From the NCBI GenBank assembly GCA_036186865.1, contig AP025067.1, forward strand, positions 20,408,691 to 20,472,690: a stretch of DNA of 64,000 nt, written 5' to 3'. The DNA is from Eustoma russellianum. Taxonomy: Eukaryota > Streptophyta > Magnoliopsida > Gentianales > Gentianaceae. Below are positions 1-12,500 of the stretch, one piece after another (within the stretch, counting starts at the first letter, position 1; every line of letters starts with the position of its first letter). Both the position numbers and the translations under genes were made by a program. Below the pieces are notes generated by a model, which saw only the letters and a list, made by a program, of their open reading frames with translations, searched no databases and had not been told where the DNA came from.

Positions 1-1416
1 AATTTTCCTTTATGCAATGTTTAATTTTGGCTTTCCTCACTTGGTTTTCTTGTGCAATTCTCTCTTGTCTTGCCTCTTACTTGTTGACAAATATTGGCTT
101 TTCTCTCGCGTATTTCTCAATCAAGCTTAATGTTCTTTCTTTGGAGGGTTTGCTTGATTGTTGTGAGACTACTCCTCACGGCCTACATGAGTCATTGCTC
201 ACGGCCTTCAATTGCACAAGGTTTGTTGTATTTGGATTTTGAAAGTTTCTCGTACACAACACGGCTAAACACTATGTAGTGAGAATTCAATTCACAATTA
301 CAACAAGTTCAAATTGAATGTAGTGCAAAGTAAGTTCAGAAATTGATCTAAAACAACAATTGAATAGCTCTTTAACAATGTGGGGCTTAAACAATTCCTA
401 ACTTTCAGAATGTATCTAAGTCCAACAAGTTGTTTGAAACAATTGAAATCAACAAAAAGATAAAGCTATTAGCATACACCAAGATTTCAAATGAGCTTTA
501 AAGAGTGGTTTAGATCACACGGTTTTGGGCACTTGTTTTTCTGTTTTTTTTTATGCAATTGATCTATCTATTCTTAAGATAGCTAAATGCAACTTAGTTG
601 TATCTAAATGCAATTATAAGGGCTGATTACTTTAACAACTAATGGAAATCAGTTTTGATGCAAAGTAAGCTAACTTGTTTTGTTCTGTTTTTAAGTGATC
701 TATCCTACTTTGTTTTTGTTTGGTTTTTGTGTTTGTATGATGCAATCAGATTCTAAACTAAATGATACTAGATGCAAGTCTACTTAACACACGTATATCA
801 ACTAGAAACTAGGCAGTATACATAGTTAACTAAAACTACTTGTTTTGTTCTTTAGTTTTCTGATTTCTTGTTCTAAGCTAAACAACCAACTAAACCTTTA
901 AACTATGTTGTAAACTAGTCTAACTAAGCTAAATAAGTCAACAACTAAAACGTCTAAAACAGATTGCACACAACTACTAAAATCAGAATTTAACAACTTG
1001 ATTACAAACTAAACTATCAACTATTCTAATTTGGTGTTCAAGTTTTCTGTTTTAAGGACTTAACTAAACTACCATTTAAACTTCTAGATTAGGATCTAAT
1101 GAACATAATCTAAGCTAGATTGAACAAGAACAATCAGGTTACACACGGTTTTTAACTAGACTACACAAACAGGTTCTAACACACTTAAGTCTAGTCTAAG
1201 TTCTTTTTGTGTTGGTTTTCGGTTTTGCTACTTAAAACTAATTTACCAAACTATTGTAAACTATCTAATAAACACTTTAAAACATAAACTACCTAAACTA
1301 ACAGATTCTAAATGGACATAAAATCAGTTCACTATACGGTTTGGGCAGCAACATTCATATGCAAGTTTAAACAATGTAAACATGAATAGAAGACTAACCA
1401 ACGCTCTGATACCAAT
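1..1416 (-). other. Untranslated leader of element I
   Basis: The stretch between the 5' LTR and the expected gag start is rich in TTAGTT/AACTAA motifs and has no significant ORF. Its reverse complement matches the J leader from 57322 nearly to that leader's end at 58618, and more loosely the F leader from 49719. The short ORFs at 12-279 are not conserved coding sequence. Confidence 0.75.
1403..1414 (-). other. Primer-binding site, tRNA-iMet type (element I)
   Basis: The minus strand reads TGGTATCAGAGC, two bases inside the LTR end. This complements the 3' end of plant initiator tRNA-Met. Confidence 0.9.
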
Positions 1417-2596
1417 TGATGAGCCAAATGAAGGCTAGAAAAACGTTCGTAGGACTTTGTCTTCTACTCCAAACTGATTTGAACCTCGGCTATGGAAAAG
1501 AACATCCCAATGACACCCCTTGAACTGTAACCATTTGTTCTTGGCTCAATTATGCCAACACCTCTTCCTCTTTGGCATTCCAACACATCTAAAACCTCAT
1601 TGAGACCCTAAGATGCTGTAAACCAAAAATGAAGTAAATACTAACAAGTTCTAGGCTATGAACTTGGAAGAAACCGTTAAGTGGTCTTGAACTTCAACTA
1701 GAATAAGTTGAGATTTCCTTAAAGGAAGTTTTGATTGAAATGTATATATGAATTGTTCTTTGTACATTTAGGTTCCTACATTACTTATAGCCAACGAAAA
1801 TTAAAGAGTACAAGTTTAAAAATACAAAGTACAAGACTAAAATAATGGCATGCTTTCTTGGAACTTTGTTTGAGCAACTTTCGATTAAAGAAGGCGGTTG
1901 CTTGCGTTTTCTTCCTTGCTTGATTTCAGCCATAGTTTTGATTGGTTAATACAATGAACAGCTTGGCATGAATTAGCCTTTGATGGGTTGCAAGTTGGTC
2001 TTTGAATTTTCAACCCTTTTAGGCCTTAAACCAACGACTTCATCAAGGAATTTGATTGGAGCAATTGTTGTGCAGCTTGCATTCTTGACTTCAACTTGAT
2101 TGTGATTGGTTTGAAGATTTGCAAGACTCCTTCTAATTGGTTCATGATGTGAGCAGCTTGTACACCCAATCTAACGTGAAGAACATTGCTTGAATTTGAC
2201 ATGAGTGCTTGTCACCACCTTGCTTGTAAGCTACTTGCACAACACCTCTTTTCTTGGACAAAAATTCAGATTCTAATTGCATTTCCAAGCTATGTACGTG
2301 TTCCTGAAAGACAAGGCAATAATACATATCCTAAAACAAGCTTAACCAACCAACAATAATAAAAAGAACAATTAAAGATATGTACAACATGTTTTTGATA
2401 CAACTAGATCATAGCTTGTTTCATATAAACCCAATGGACATCATCTTTGCTTGGTTCATCCTCTTCATGCCTATAAAGAAATGATTCAACACAATGTAAT
2501 AACTTCTTAGCCATACTCCTTGTTATGGGACCTGTGTGGGGCATTGAGGTGTCATCGTCAGTGTTTGTATCCACAAGGTTAGGCTGTAGCTCATCA
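1417..2596 (-). repeat. 5' LTR of element I (1180 bp)
   Basis: On the minus strand it starts TGATGAGCTACAGCC and ends GGCTCATCA. A TATA-like box (TATAAGTAA, minus) lies at 1781-1789. The first about 190 bases keep an open frame (2404-2596) for the C-terminal pol tail of this family, with a GPITRSMAKKL core and SFLYRHEEDEP. Length agrees with J (1188 bp) and H (1146 bp). Confidence 0.9.
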
Positions 2597-3109
2597 CCAA
2601 GTTGAGTTAAAAGGGCAAGCTGGCAGGGGGACACACTCTTAGTATTTCACCAATATCTCATCAACCACAACTCCAATTGACGTGATTCTAGTTGGAGCCA
2701 GACGAAAAGACATTATGCTACAACTTTGGTGTTTTGCACATTCTCAGATTCGTCCGTTATCAAGCATAAAGAATGCCATAAAGTTGAAGCTGTTGATTTT
2801 CAAATGTCCACAGCTGGACGCAACTAAAACCTCAACGCGTGATATCTGTCATTCCAACTCCAAATCATATGATTCAAAAGCCTAAATTCAAGTTCTTTTT
2901 GTTATCCACAACTTTCATGAAGACTGTTTTTCGATCCAATCAGAGAGAGGTCTTCACAATCCACTTGCAGAAGTAATTGCACCAATTCTGCTGAGATTTG
3001 AGAGATGAAGACTTTTGCTTCCAACAATAATTTACTTCTACTTTTGAGACATTGCTTTCATTGGCTGATAGTTAGGTTATTATGTAATCACTTAATGTAT
3101 CTTAGGCCT
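2597..3109 (+). repeat. LTR fragment (U3 part), probably the 5' LTR of element E
   Basis: Non-coding sequence lies between elements I and B. Joined across B (TSD ggcct) it continues at 22886-23240, which ends in CA followed by a primer site, so this is the upstream part of an LTR. Its own start has been displaced off-window by element I. I could not align it by eye with the putative E 3' LTR at 54894-56133, so assignment to E rests on position. Confidence 0.6.
3105..3109. repeat. Target-site duplication of B (left copy, ggcct)
   Basis: ggcct directly precedes the B 5' LTR and recurs at 22881-22885 directly after its 3' LTR. The restored target reads ggcctatagatagagg, which looks like a decayed TATA box of the E LTR. 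Confidence 0.95.
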
Positions 3110-3943
3110 TGATGAGGCTGAGGAGCAGCCCCCTAATGAGGAGCTTGCACAAGGTGCCCTTAACCATAAGGGGCCTTTGACAAGGAGCCAAACCAAGAGG
3201 CTTGATGGTTTTCAACTTGGTTTTGATGTTGGCTCTTTTCTAACCAAACATGTGCAAGATGAACCAATGGATGTTCCTCCTAAATGGGTGCTCATTGTTG
3301 AGCCTAAGAACTGATTATCCAATGATAGTCAGTCCGCTTGTTGGTGCCGTTTCTGTGGCTTTTAGTTGTCTTTTCGTTTGTTTCTTTTAAAGTTTGTTTA
3401 GAAAACTTATGTTTGGTGTATGAGTGTGTTTTGTAGGTGTTACAAATCTTGGATCAAACGTTTTGAGCTTTGGAAAGGAGGGCTTCTCAGATTTGGACCA
3501 AGCTTGTCCATACAAGGCTGTTTTGTGATTTTGGGCTTTCAAACGATATTGGGAGTGCATGGAACCAGCTGGACCTTAAAGAAGACTTAATTTGGAGCAT
3601 CTTTCATGTTTTGGGTTTTGCCAAAATCAGTCCACAAAAAGAGATACAAGAGATGCAAGAAAGAAGTCCAAAACAAGCCCAATCATGCAATTTAGGGTTT
3701 CGGCTATCTTGAGGCAAGGGCTGCCGCCTAGGCCTCTTCAAGGGTGACTAAGAGACCTTCCATAATGATATAAATCAGCTTGGAAGGATTGGAATGAATT
3801 ATGGAAGTCATAAATTGAAGATTTGGAGGCTTGAAGGAAGGTGGTTGCTTGGCACCATTGTCCATCACATTCAAGACTTGAAGGACGTTTGGAGAGTGAA
3901 GAAAGATCGGGACAACATCAATATACGAACCATATTCGTATCA
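3110..3943 (+). repeat. 5' LTR of B (834 bp)
   Basis: It runs from TGATGAGGCTGAGG to ATTCGTATCA. Compared with the 1391-bp LTR of C it lacks about 557 bp, with the junction in the AATTGAAGAT/TTGGAGG region near 3822, removing the TATAAATAG box that C has. A weaker GATATAAATCAG remains near 3768. Positions 3111-3313 encode the pol tail. Confidence 0.95.
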
Positions 3944-5104
3944 AGTGGTATCAGAGCTCTCGTTTATCTTCATCTCAAATATCTTTTCTTGTGTCGTTTT
4001 GTGTCATTCTTGTTTCTTTTCTCAAACATTCAAAAAAAAAACGTCTATTGTCAAAAAAAAAAGAAAAGACTTCACCTTTTGCATCAATATTGATCCCCTA
4101 TCATTAAAGATCTCATCTTTAACACACTTAATCATAGGATCATTGTTGTTTGCATTGAATAGGATTTAACTCCATCTAAAAATCAGTCCAAGGCCTAAAA
4201 GAAGCTACCTTTGAGTCGAATACCTTGTTGTTAACGAAGCTTTTAATTAAATTTGCTTGTGTGATATTGAATACAAGTTTGTTTGTTTTGGTTGTATTGG
4301 TATCCAAGGGAAAATCTTTGTTCTACTACGCATCCATACAAGCACAAAAAGGATCATCTTTTGAGCATACACAACTGATTCTCGCAAAAGCAAACAAGGG
4401 TTACATCAAGGCTTCTTAGAACGTCAAAAAAAAAAACAAAAAAAAAAGGCAAAGAAAAACGTGCACAACAACAACCAAAAAAAAGTGCACAAAGAAAGGA
4501 AGAGAAAAGAAGTTCCTTTTGTACAAAAGTTCCCTCTTTTTGCATCTACTATCCACGTTGACAAAAGCAAAACAAAACCGTGTGTTTGCCCAAAACAACA
4601 CACATAAAACCTTCAAATTCTCAACCTTGGATACGCATTCATACTATCAATCAAAGAACTTGCATTTGATATTGCATAAGTTGGTTTAATTAAAGATTGC
4701 CCAGGACAACCCCTAGCAATTCTTTGGTTCAGCCAACTACATCACTTTTGGTTTCTTGTTTCTTTGAATCATAGTTATTAAGTGTGTTTAAAAATTGTGC
4801 TCTAGATTTCTTGAAGCTGTTTTACCACTTGTTGATCAATTGGTGTTTTTGAAGGCAAAAGAAGCTTGCAAGGACAGAAAACGAAACAGATTGTGGTTAG
4901 CCAATTTGGGACTTGCCTTAAGAGGTTCTAGCTCACGATTGGCCAAGGAAAAACACTTGAACAATTGAGAGAAAACAAGGGAGGACAAAAAAAAAAGGCC
5001 AAACAGAATTTTCGTTTTCCTTTTTTTGTTTTCACTAACGACTCACTTTTGTTTCTTGTGTTAGTTTTCTTCTTTTCTTGTTTGTGAAAGCGTTTCAGGT
5101 TGCC
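3944..5104 (+). other. Leader and primer-binding site of B
   Basis: TGGTATCAGAGC at 3946-3957 is the tRNA-iMet primer site, two bases after the LTR. The rest is an untranslated leader with poly-A tracts (near 4030-4062, 4428-4449 and 4987) that is colinear with the C leader. It ends in TTTCAG|GTTGCC just before the likely gag ATG at 5105. Confidence 0.85.
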
Positions 5105-6394
5105 ATGGAGGGGTCAAACAGTACCCAAGGAGGAGGAGACAAATTGGAATTTTCCATGGAAAAGATGGCACAAATGCTTGCTACCATGCAATCTAGGTTG
5201 GATGAGTGGGAAGCAAAGATGACATCCAACACACCTCCTACCCAAGAACAGCCCCCACCCCAAAGCCAAGGCCAAACATCCCGTGGAACTGAACCTAAGG
5301 GGTCCACAAGCATGGGAGGTAGAGGAGGAGCAAGGGGTAGAGGAGATAGGAGACACGGAATGAGACCACAACCTGTTAGGGAGGAATGGAATGACTACTA
5401 TGAAGAGGAAGAGGTTGAGGAGGTATACCCAAGACCTCAAGGCTGAATACAACCTAGAAGGTATGTACCCCAAGAGGATGATTATTTGAAAACCAAAATA
5501 AACATTCCACCCTTTTATGGTAAAAGTGACCCTGAAGCTTACATTGAGTGGGAGAGAAAAGTTGACATGATCTTTTCCTATACCAACTATACCGAGTTGC
5601 AAAAAGTGAGATATGCAAGTATAGAGTTCTTGGAATATGCCTTGATTTGGTGGGACCAAACTCAAAGTATAAGAAGAAGGACTAGACAACCCACAATTGG
5701 AACTTGGGATGAGATGAAATACGAGATGAGAAAGAAATTCATTCCAGAATCTTATGAGAGGTCCATGTTCCAAAAGTTGCAATGCCTAACTCAAGGAAAT
5801 AAAAGTGTGGATGAATACTTTAAGGAGTTAGAGAGTTTGTTGATAAAAACCGATACTGAAGAAACTGAGGAGGCAACCATGGCTCGGTTTTTGGGAGGTC
5901 TTAATAAGGAGATTGGGTTTCAACTTGAGCTCACTACCTACGTTGATCTCAATTCCATGGTTCACAAAGCTGAGAAAATTGAGCGGCAATTAAAGGTACG
6001 TTCTTCTTCTAGTGGATTTGGTTTTAGAACTAATGCTTCTTCTTTTTCTAAAGTGCAGCCTAGGTCTAATGGCAATGGAGGAGCACGGCCAAGTTCAAAC
6101 ACATTCGGCCAAAACGGTTCTAGCGCTCCAAATAAGCCACACTTCACTCAAAGGACCAACGGAGCAAATCTAGGTCAAAATGACAAAAGCAAAGGCAAAG
6201 CACCCGCAAACCCTCCAAGAACAAGGGAGATTGAGTGTTTTAAATGTAGAGGGAGAGGACACTATGCAAGGGACTGCCCTAATGCCAAGAAAGTGTTGTA
6301 CCTTGAGGAAACAAATGAATTCTATTCAGAAGAGGAGGAAGAAGAGGCCACAAAGGAAGAGTACCAAGAGGACTCAGCTGAGGAGATAAAGAGT
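5105..6394 (+). pseudogene. gag: B gag (capsid/nucleocapsid), broken by a stop and by copia A
   Basis: This is the Ty3/gypsy Gag, which builds the virus-like particle and binds genomic RNA. The ATG at 5105 (gccATGG context) is preferred over 5078. A basic RGG-like region is followed by a TGA at 5444-5446 where C has CGA (Arg). The frame then continues from 5486 with the retrotransposon gag core (WWDQTQS, ARFLGGLNKEIG) and the zinc knuckle CFKCRGRGHYARDC near 6234-6275. Copia A interrupts an acidic linker at 6395; the coding continues at 18112. The stop would truncate Gag at about 113 residues. Confidence 0.92.
6390..6394. repeat. Target-site duplication of A (left copy, agagt)
   Basis: agagt at 6390-6394 is repeated at 18112-18116. 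The uninterrupted C sequence has a single agagt at the same gag position. Confidence 0.97.
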
Positions 6395-9333
6395 TGTTGG
6401 ACCTGTATAGCACCACTAGAGGGGGGGGGTGAATAGTGGATTAGCGGAAATTGCACTATGATTACCTTCAAAAACTTGTTTGAAGACCCCTTTGCCTCTT
6501 TAATCTCAGATTCTGAAAATTCCAGAAACAGTTCACTGTTTTGCACGTTTTGGTTGAACCACTTATACACCTGTGAATGCTCTCAAACTTGGCAGAGATC
6601 AAGTTTAGTATGTTTATGATATGTCATAAAAATTTCAGCCAATTCTAAGCAAGTTAGCACGTTCAAATATGCAAGATAAGTAAAGTGTGCAATTCTGGCA
6701 GTTTCAGGCAGAATGTTAGCTTAACTTCAAACAATGATATCTCAAAATCTACCCGTGCTATTTTGATGAATCTTATGTCAAATTAAACCTCAAGATGTCT
6801 AGTTTAATTTGATATAAGGCTCACTCCAAGATTCGAAGGATAGCTTATTCAAATTGCACAAGTTTGCACACTGGTCAGAACTGTTCACAGAATGTAGCAA
6901 CAATTTTGTGAAGACGATTTGACTGAGCTAAACTCCTCAGAATTTAGTGATTCTTGCGGCTACTGAAAGCTAACACATTGAAGTATAATATATCCAAAAT
7001 TCATGCAATTCTAAGAACGTTTGCTTGTTCAATTATACGTGCCAAGTGTGTGTAATTCTCAGCCAGAAAACAGTAAGTGCAGGAAATAAGTAAAGAACAC
7101 AAGGAATTATCCTGGTTCGGTCAATGTGACCTACTCCAGTCCCAAGAGACACCTTCTCTTGGATTTCACTAAACACCAAACACCAAAGTCACCTTACAAA
7201 GCCAAAGGAAGAAGCTTTTCACCAACTTCTTCAAGTGACTACACCAAAACAGCAACTAGTTTCACCTTTGCACCTTTTCACCTTTTGATCACCTCTAAGG
7301 AGTAAGCTTTATACACCAGCTTCTCCTTCACAAATATGTCGTATAAAGGTGTTGAAAATGACAAGAATTGAAGAACTATACAATCATAAAGCTTGCTACA
7401 AATGTGTTCTTCAATATAGAAGAGAAGAAGAGAAGAATGGAGACAAAGAGCTAATGTCTTGCTTTGCTTTCTTTGCTTTCGTTTGGATGCTCTTTCTCTT
7501 CACCCTTTGGAGCTATTTATAGCCAAGAGATCAGCCTAGTAGCTCCTCAACATAGCCGTTTGGATGGATGAGAATGGATAAGAAATCAGCACTTTTCTAG
7601 CCACCAAAATCCAGCCTTTGAAATTCAAACTAAACCTGACCGTTTGTTGCTTTGACATGGTCTTCAAATCTGAATTTTTATCCTCTTATGAACGTTGGAG
7701 ATGAGGTGGAAATAGGCTTCATTTAAATGTTTAAAAAACAGCTCCAATCAGCAATGTACATGTGTAAATATCTTGCCATGTATGCGTGTGTTTTTGAACA
7801 GATTTTTGCCCTTCTTTTTGAATGCCAAAATGACGTTGAAAGAGGTTGAAAAAGGCTCCACATGAACGTTTGGATGAACGTTAGTATGACCTAAAAAATA
7901 GGCATTGGATAATAACTAGAAATCAGCCACATCTTTTAATTTGAATAAGTCTTCAATTCTTTATCATATATGGCCGTTGGTATGTGCTAATAGAGATCAG
8001 CCAAGTCTTTTTTGAATAAGTCTTCAACATTTTGAACCACATAGCCGTTGCATATTTGCTAAAATATAGAGAGAATTCAGCTAGCCTTTGAACTTGACTT
8101 GGTCTTCAACTTTTGAATATATGTAGCCGTTTGAATATAAGAGATTTTTGCTCCAATCTTTGAACAAAATATAGCCGTTTGCTTTGAGAGAATTTTGCTC
8201 CATATTTCAACTAAGATAGCCGTTTGTAACATGATAAGAATAGCCAAGAATAATCACTTAAAATCAGCACCAAAATAGTAGCTTAATCCACCTTGCCTTG
8301 ACTTGTTCAAAATCTGAATTTTGAACATAATTTGCGTGCCATCATCCAATAACCGTGTGCACAATATAATATATAGTCTTCAACATGTAGCATAGAAAAC
8401 CATATAAAGAATACCAAGAATTCCAAGAAAACCATAGATGTGATCACCATAATATAAGAATTCCTCTTGAGATACCATGCTGCCCGTTTCCATAAAAATA
8501 GGGCACGTACCATATGTGACATAAACACATATAAATATCATATGAACAATATATAACATGTTGGAAGATCAATTGGCAAGTGAAATGACCAGAATACCCT
8601 TCAGCACAAAAATAGGAACTTTGTCCTAGGATGAACCTAGACATGGTGCTGCTCCAGATTCATTTTTTGCCATGATGTGACATGACTTATAAATGTGTCA
8701 TATGATCATATAAGTCCGTTGGAAGAAGACCAAATAAGAATGAGAAGTCCAAATGATGAAATTACCAAAATAGCCCTTATATAGGTCAATAAGCTTCCCA
8801 CCGGGTCAACTCAGTTTTAACCCGTGCCAAGCATGCTCTTCCTCAGCCAATTAGATTCTAAATTGAATAAGGATCAAGTGGGCTTTTGAATGACTCAATT
8901 TGGAGTTCATTTGCTCAAGATATGAACCAAAACCTGCAATAGGATACTAAACCGAACAATTTGCCTTATATTGTAAGTCATGTGACTTCAAGGCTTGGTT
9001 AGTTCATATAATAAACATGTATTGACATATATATCATCCAAGATCAGTTTGAACATGTCTTGATTAAGATATGTGATTGAATTGGCCAAGTTCAATCTCA
9101 TGATCTTAATCAAACTTGTTCAATCTTGATTCAATCAATCAATTTCACATTTAGCTCATAAGTTCATGTCTTGCACAATCAATTTCATATGTAAACGTTA
9201 CACACATATATATCACATATGCATTTTCTAATCACAACAATTACACATATGCACACATATACATTTTGCACAACAATTACACATATGCTCACATATACAT
9301 TTTGCAATCACTCAAACATACTATATCTCAACA
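6395..9333 (-). repeat. 3' LTR of A (2939 bp)
   Basis: On the plus strand it runs TGTTGGACC to CTCAACA. The TATA box is at 7513-7521 (ctatttata on plus). A run of nine G follows the plus-strand start. The U3 end (9200-9333) has tandem copies of a unit containing cacaacaattacacatatgc. Short ORFs such as 8307-8528 are repeated in the other LTR only because the LTRs match. Confidence 0.96.
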
Positions 9334-9532
9334 ATCTCCCCCTTTTGATGATTTGCAAAATTACCCCACATATGTGTATATTAAGCATTTAAATCAAGTG
9401 TGCAATCTAAATCAAGTGTTGTAATCTGTGTAATCAAGTAAGCATCTAAATCAAGTGTAAGCTGCTCCCCCTTAATGTGTTATCTCCCCCTTAACATGAT
9501 ATATATATACACATTTATTTCTCCCCCTTAAT
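9334..9532 (-). other. Polypurine tract cluster of A
   Basis: The functional PPT, AAAAGGGGGAGAT on the minus strand, abuts the 3' LTR at 9334-9346. Three further GGGGGAG tracts lie near 9466, 9483 and 9520. D has the same four-tract arrangement. Multiple PPTs upstream of the 3' LTR are a known Sirevirus feature. Confidence 0.8.
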
Positions 9533-9559
9533 TTTGTAAATTATGCAAAAGACTGTTAT

Positions 9560-12500
9560 TCAGGTGTAAGCAATTAATCCAAGTCTTGCACGTAAAGTCT
9601 CAAAGATAGCTTGATTAAGGGGTTTAGTGAATATATCAGCTACTTGTTGATCAGTTCTAACATGTTCAATGTGTATATGTCCAAGATTAACATGATCACG
9701 GAGAAAATGATAACGTACTTCTATATGCTTTGCCTTAGAGTGTAGTACAGGGTTTTTAGACAAATTTATAGCACTTGTACTATCACAATAGATGGGGATA
9801 TTATTTACTTGTATTTCAAAGTCTGAAAGTTGTTGTTTAATCCATAATAGTTGAGTACAACATAGACTTAAAGCCATATATTCTGCTTCAGTAGTAGAAA
9901 GTGCAACACTAGATTGTTTCTTTGAAAACCAAGATATTAGTGAGTTTCCTAGGAATTGACATGTTCCAGTAGTGCTCTTTCTATCTACTCTACATCCACC
10001 ATAATCTGCATCTGAATATGCATGTAGACTTAGACTAGATTGTCTATCATACCATAAGCCTAATGTTGGTGTATGTTGAAGATATCTAAATATTCTCTTT
10101 ACAGCTTTAAAGTGTGACAACTTAGGCATACTTTGAAATCTTGCACACATACATACTGCAAACATAATATCAGGTCTACTAGCAGTTAGATATAGCAATG
10201 AACCAATCATAGACCTATATAGTTTTTCATCAAATGCAACACCATTTTCATCTTTGTCTAATTTTGTTGAAGTACACATTGGTGTTGGAGATGGTTTCAA
10301 GTTTTCAAAGTTGAATTTCTTTATCATATCTCTTATGTATTTGGCTTGATTGATATGTATACCATTTGATGTTTGTTTTATTTGCAAGCCTAAGAAGTAA
10401 TTTAATTCACCAACCATGGACATTTCAAACTCAGACTTCATACAATCTTCAAAGTCTTTTACTAAGTTAGGATTAGTTGAACCAAAGATTATGTCATCTA
10501 CATATATTTGTATTACAAGCAAATCTTTGTCTTTCTTTTTCAAGAATAAGGTACTATCTATGGTTCCTCTTTGAAAGTTGTTACTTAGTAAAAAGTTGGC
10601 AAATCTTTCATACCATGCACGGGGGGCTTGTTTCAAACCATATAAGGCTTTCTTAAGTTTATATACATGATTAGGGTTCTTTGGATCTTCAAAGCCTGGT
10701 GGTTGTTTAACAAAAACTTCTTCTTGGATATAGCCATTTAAGAATGCACTCTTAACATCCATTTGGAATAGTTTGATGTTATTATAACATGCAAAAGCTA
10801 ATAAGAGGCGTATGGATTCTAATCTTGCTACAGGGGCAAATGTTTCATCGTAATCAATACCCTCTTCTTGATTATATCCTTGAGCTACAAGTCTTGCTTT
10901 ATTTCTTACTACAACCCCTTGCTCATTCATTTTGTTCCTAAACACCCATTTAGTTCCAATGATTGATTTATCCTCGGGTTTAGGTACCAAATCCCACACA
11001 TTGTTTCTTTCAAATTGGTTCAACTCTTCATGCATTGCATCTATCCAATATGCATCGTTTAAGGCATCATTCACATTCTTAGGTTCAATTTGGGATATAA
11101 GTGCATGCCATTGATCATATTCATTAGGATCTATTTGTCTACGTGTTCTAACCCCTTGATTTACATCTCCTATGATAAGTTCTTGAGGATGCTTTTGTTT
11201 ATCTCTTATTTGCCACCAATTACTTGGTTGTGCATCTTCAATAGGTTCATGATGTTCAATAGGTTGGTTAGGCACATTTTCTTCATTATGTTCTTGTGTA
11301 GGGGGAGTTTGAACTTCATGCATTTCAAGAGTTTGATTTGGTGTTTCAACTTGATCATGTGTAGGTGGTAGGATAAGTTCATCTTCATCATGAAGTATTT
11401 GATCATTTGGTACATAGATTTCATGTTGATTACTTGTTTGGAGATATGCATTTTCATTGAACTTCACATGTATTGATTCAACTATCTTTCTTGTTTGTGC
11501 ATTATAACATCTATATGCTTTAGAGTTCATTGAATATCCCACAAATATATGTTCATCAGACTTAGGATCAAACTTATCTAAGTTATCTTTTGTGTTCAAT
11601 ACAAAGCATTTACAACCAAAGACTCTTAGATAGTTTACTTTTGGGAGTCGTCCATTTAAGATTTCAAATGGTGTTTTGTTCAATTTCTTTCTTATTGATA
11701 GTCTGTTGATCATATAACTTGATGTGTTTACTGCTTCAGCCCATAAGAATTTAGGTACTTTGTTTTCTACCATCATTGTTCTTGCTACTTCTTGAATAGT
11801 CCTATTCTTTCTTTCAACTACACCATTAAGTTGAGGAGTTCTTGGTGGGGAGAATTCATGTTTTATACCCTTTTCATTACAGAATTTGATTAATTCACTA
11901 TTTTTAAACTCACCACCTCTATCACTCCTTATCTTAATAACATGTGATTCATGTTCATTTTCAAGTTGTCTAATTAGATTAGCTATAGATGATGCACTTT
12001 CATCTTTTGAAGCAAGAAACAATGTCCAAGAATATCTTGAGAAATCATCAACTATTACACATACATAATAACTTCCACCTAAGCTTCTTGTTCTACATGG
12101 ACCAAATAAGTCTATATGCAAGAGTTCTAGTATTCTAGATGTTGTGAACTCAGTTTTAGGCTTAAGGGATTCTCTAACATGTTTGCCTTTGATACAAGAT
12201 TCACATAGTTGAAAATCATTCAAGTTAAGTTTAGGCAATCCTTTAACAAGACTTTTAGCGTGTAGTTTTTCTAAGGTTGATATACCTATGTGTCCTAAAC
12301 GTCTATGCCAAAGATTGGGATCAGATTCATGTGAAACAAGACATTTTGTGTTACTACTTAGCATATCATCCATGTTAAGCACATATATGTTTCCTTCACG
12401 TTTTCCTTTTAACACAACTTGATTGTTTTTATCCATTATCTTACAAGAGGTGGAGGAAAAGAGAACATTCAAGTTGTTGTCACATAGTTGAGAAACACTT

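Larger units (their letters stand above)
1..2596 (-). mobile_element. Element I: 5' end of a minus-strand LTR retrotransposon (family of F/H/J), truncated by the window edge
   Basis: Read on the minus strand this is a 5' LTR (2596 to 1417), a primer-binding site and an untranslated leader running off the left edge. LTR and leader match those of J (56134-58618) and F (48285-54559). No gag or pol is visible, so completeness is unknown. It interrupts the old LTR of element E that resumes at 2597. The second TSD lies outside the window; the candidate copy here is ccaag at 2597-2601. Confidence 0.85.

Noticed and set aside
3470..3712. 80-codon ORF starting MERRASQIW, seen in the B and C LTRs
   Set aside because: It is repeated only because it lies in LTR sequence; it has no family resemblance and lies in the non-coding LTR portion after the pol stop.
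5114..5782. 222-codon minus-strand ORF over B gag, with a twin at 26848-27516
   Set aside because: It is antisense shadow of gag; its persistence follows from the conserved sense frame.
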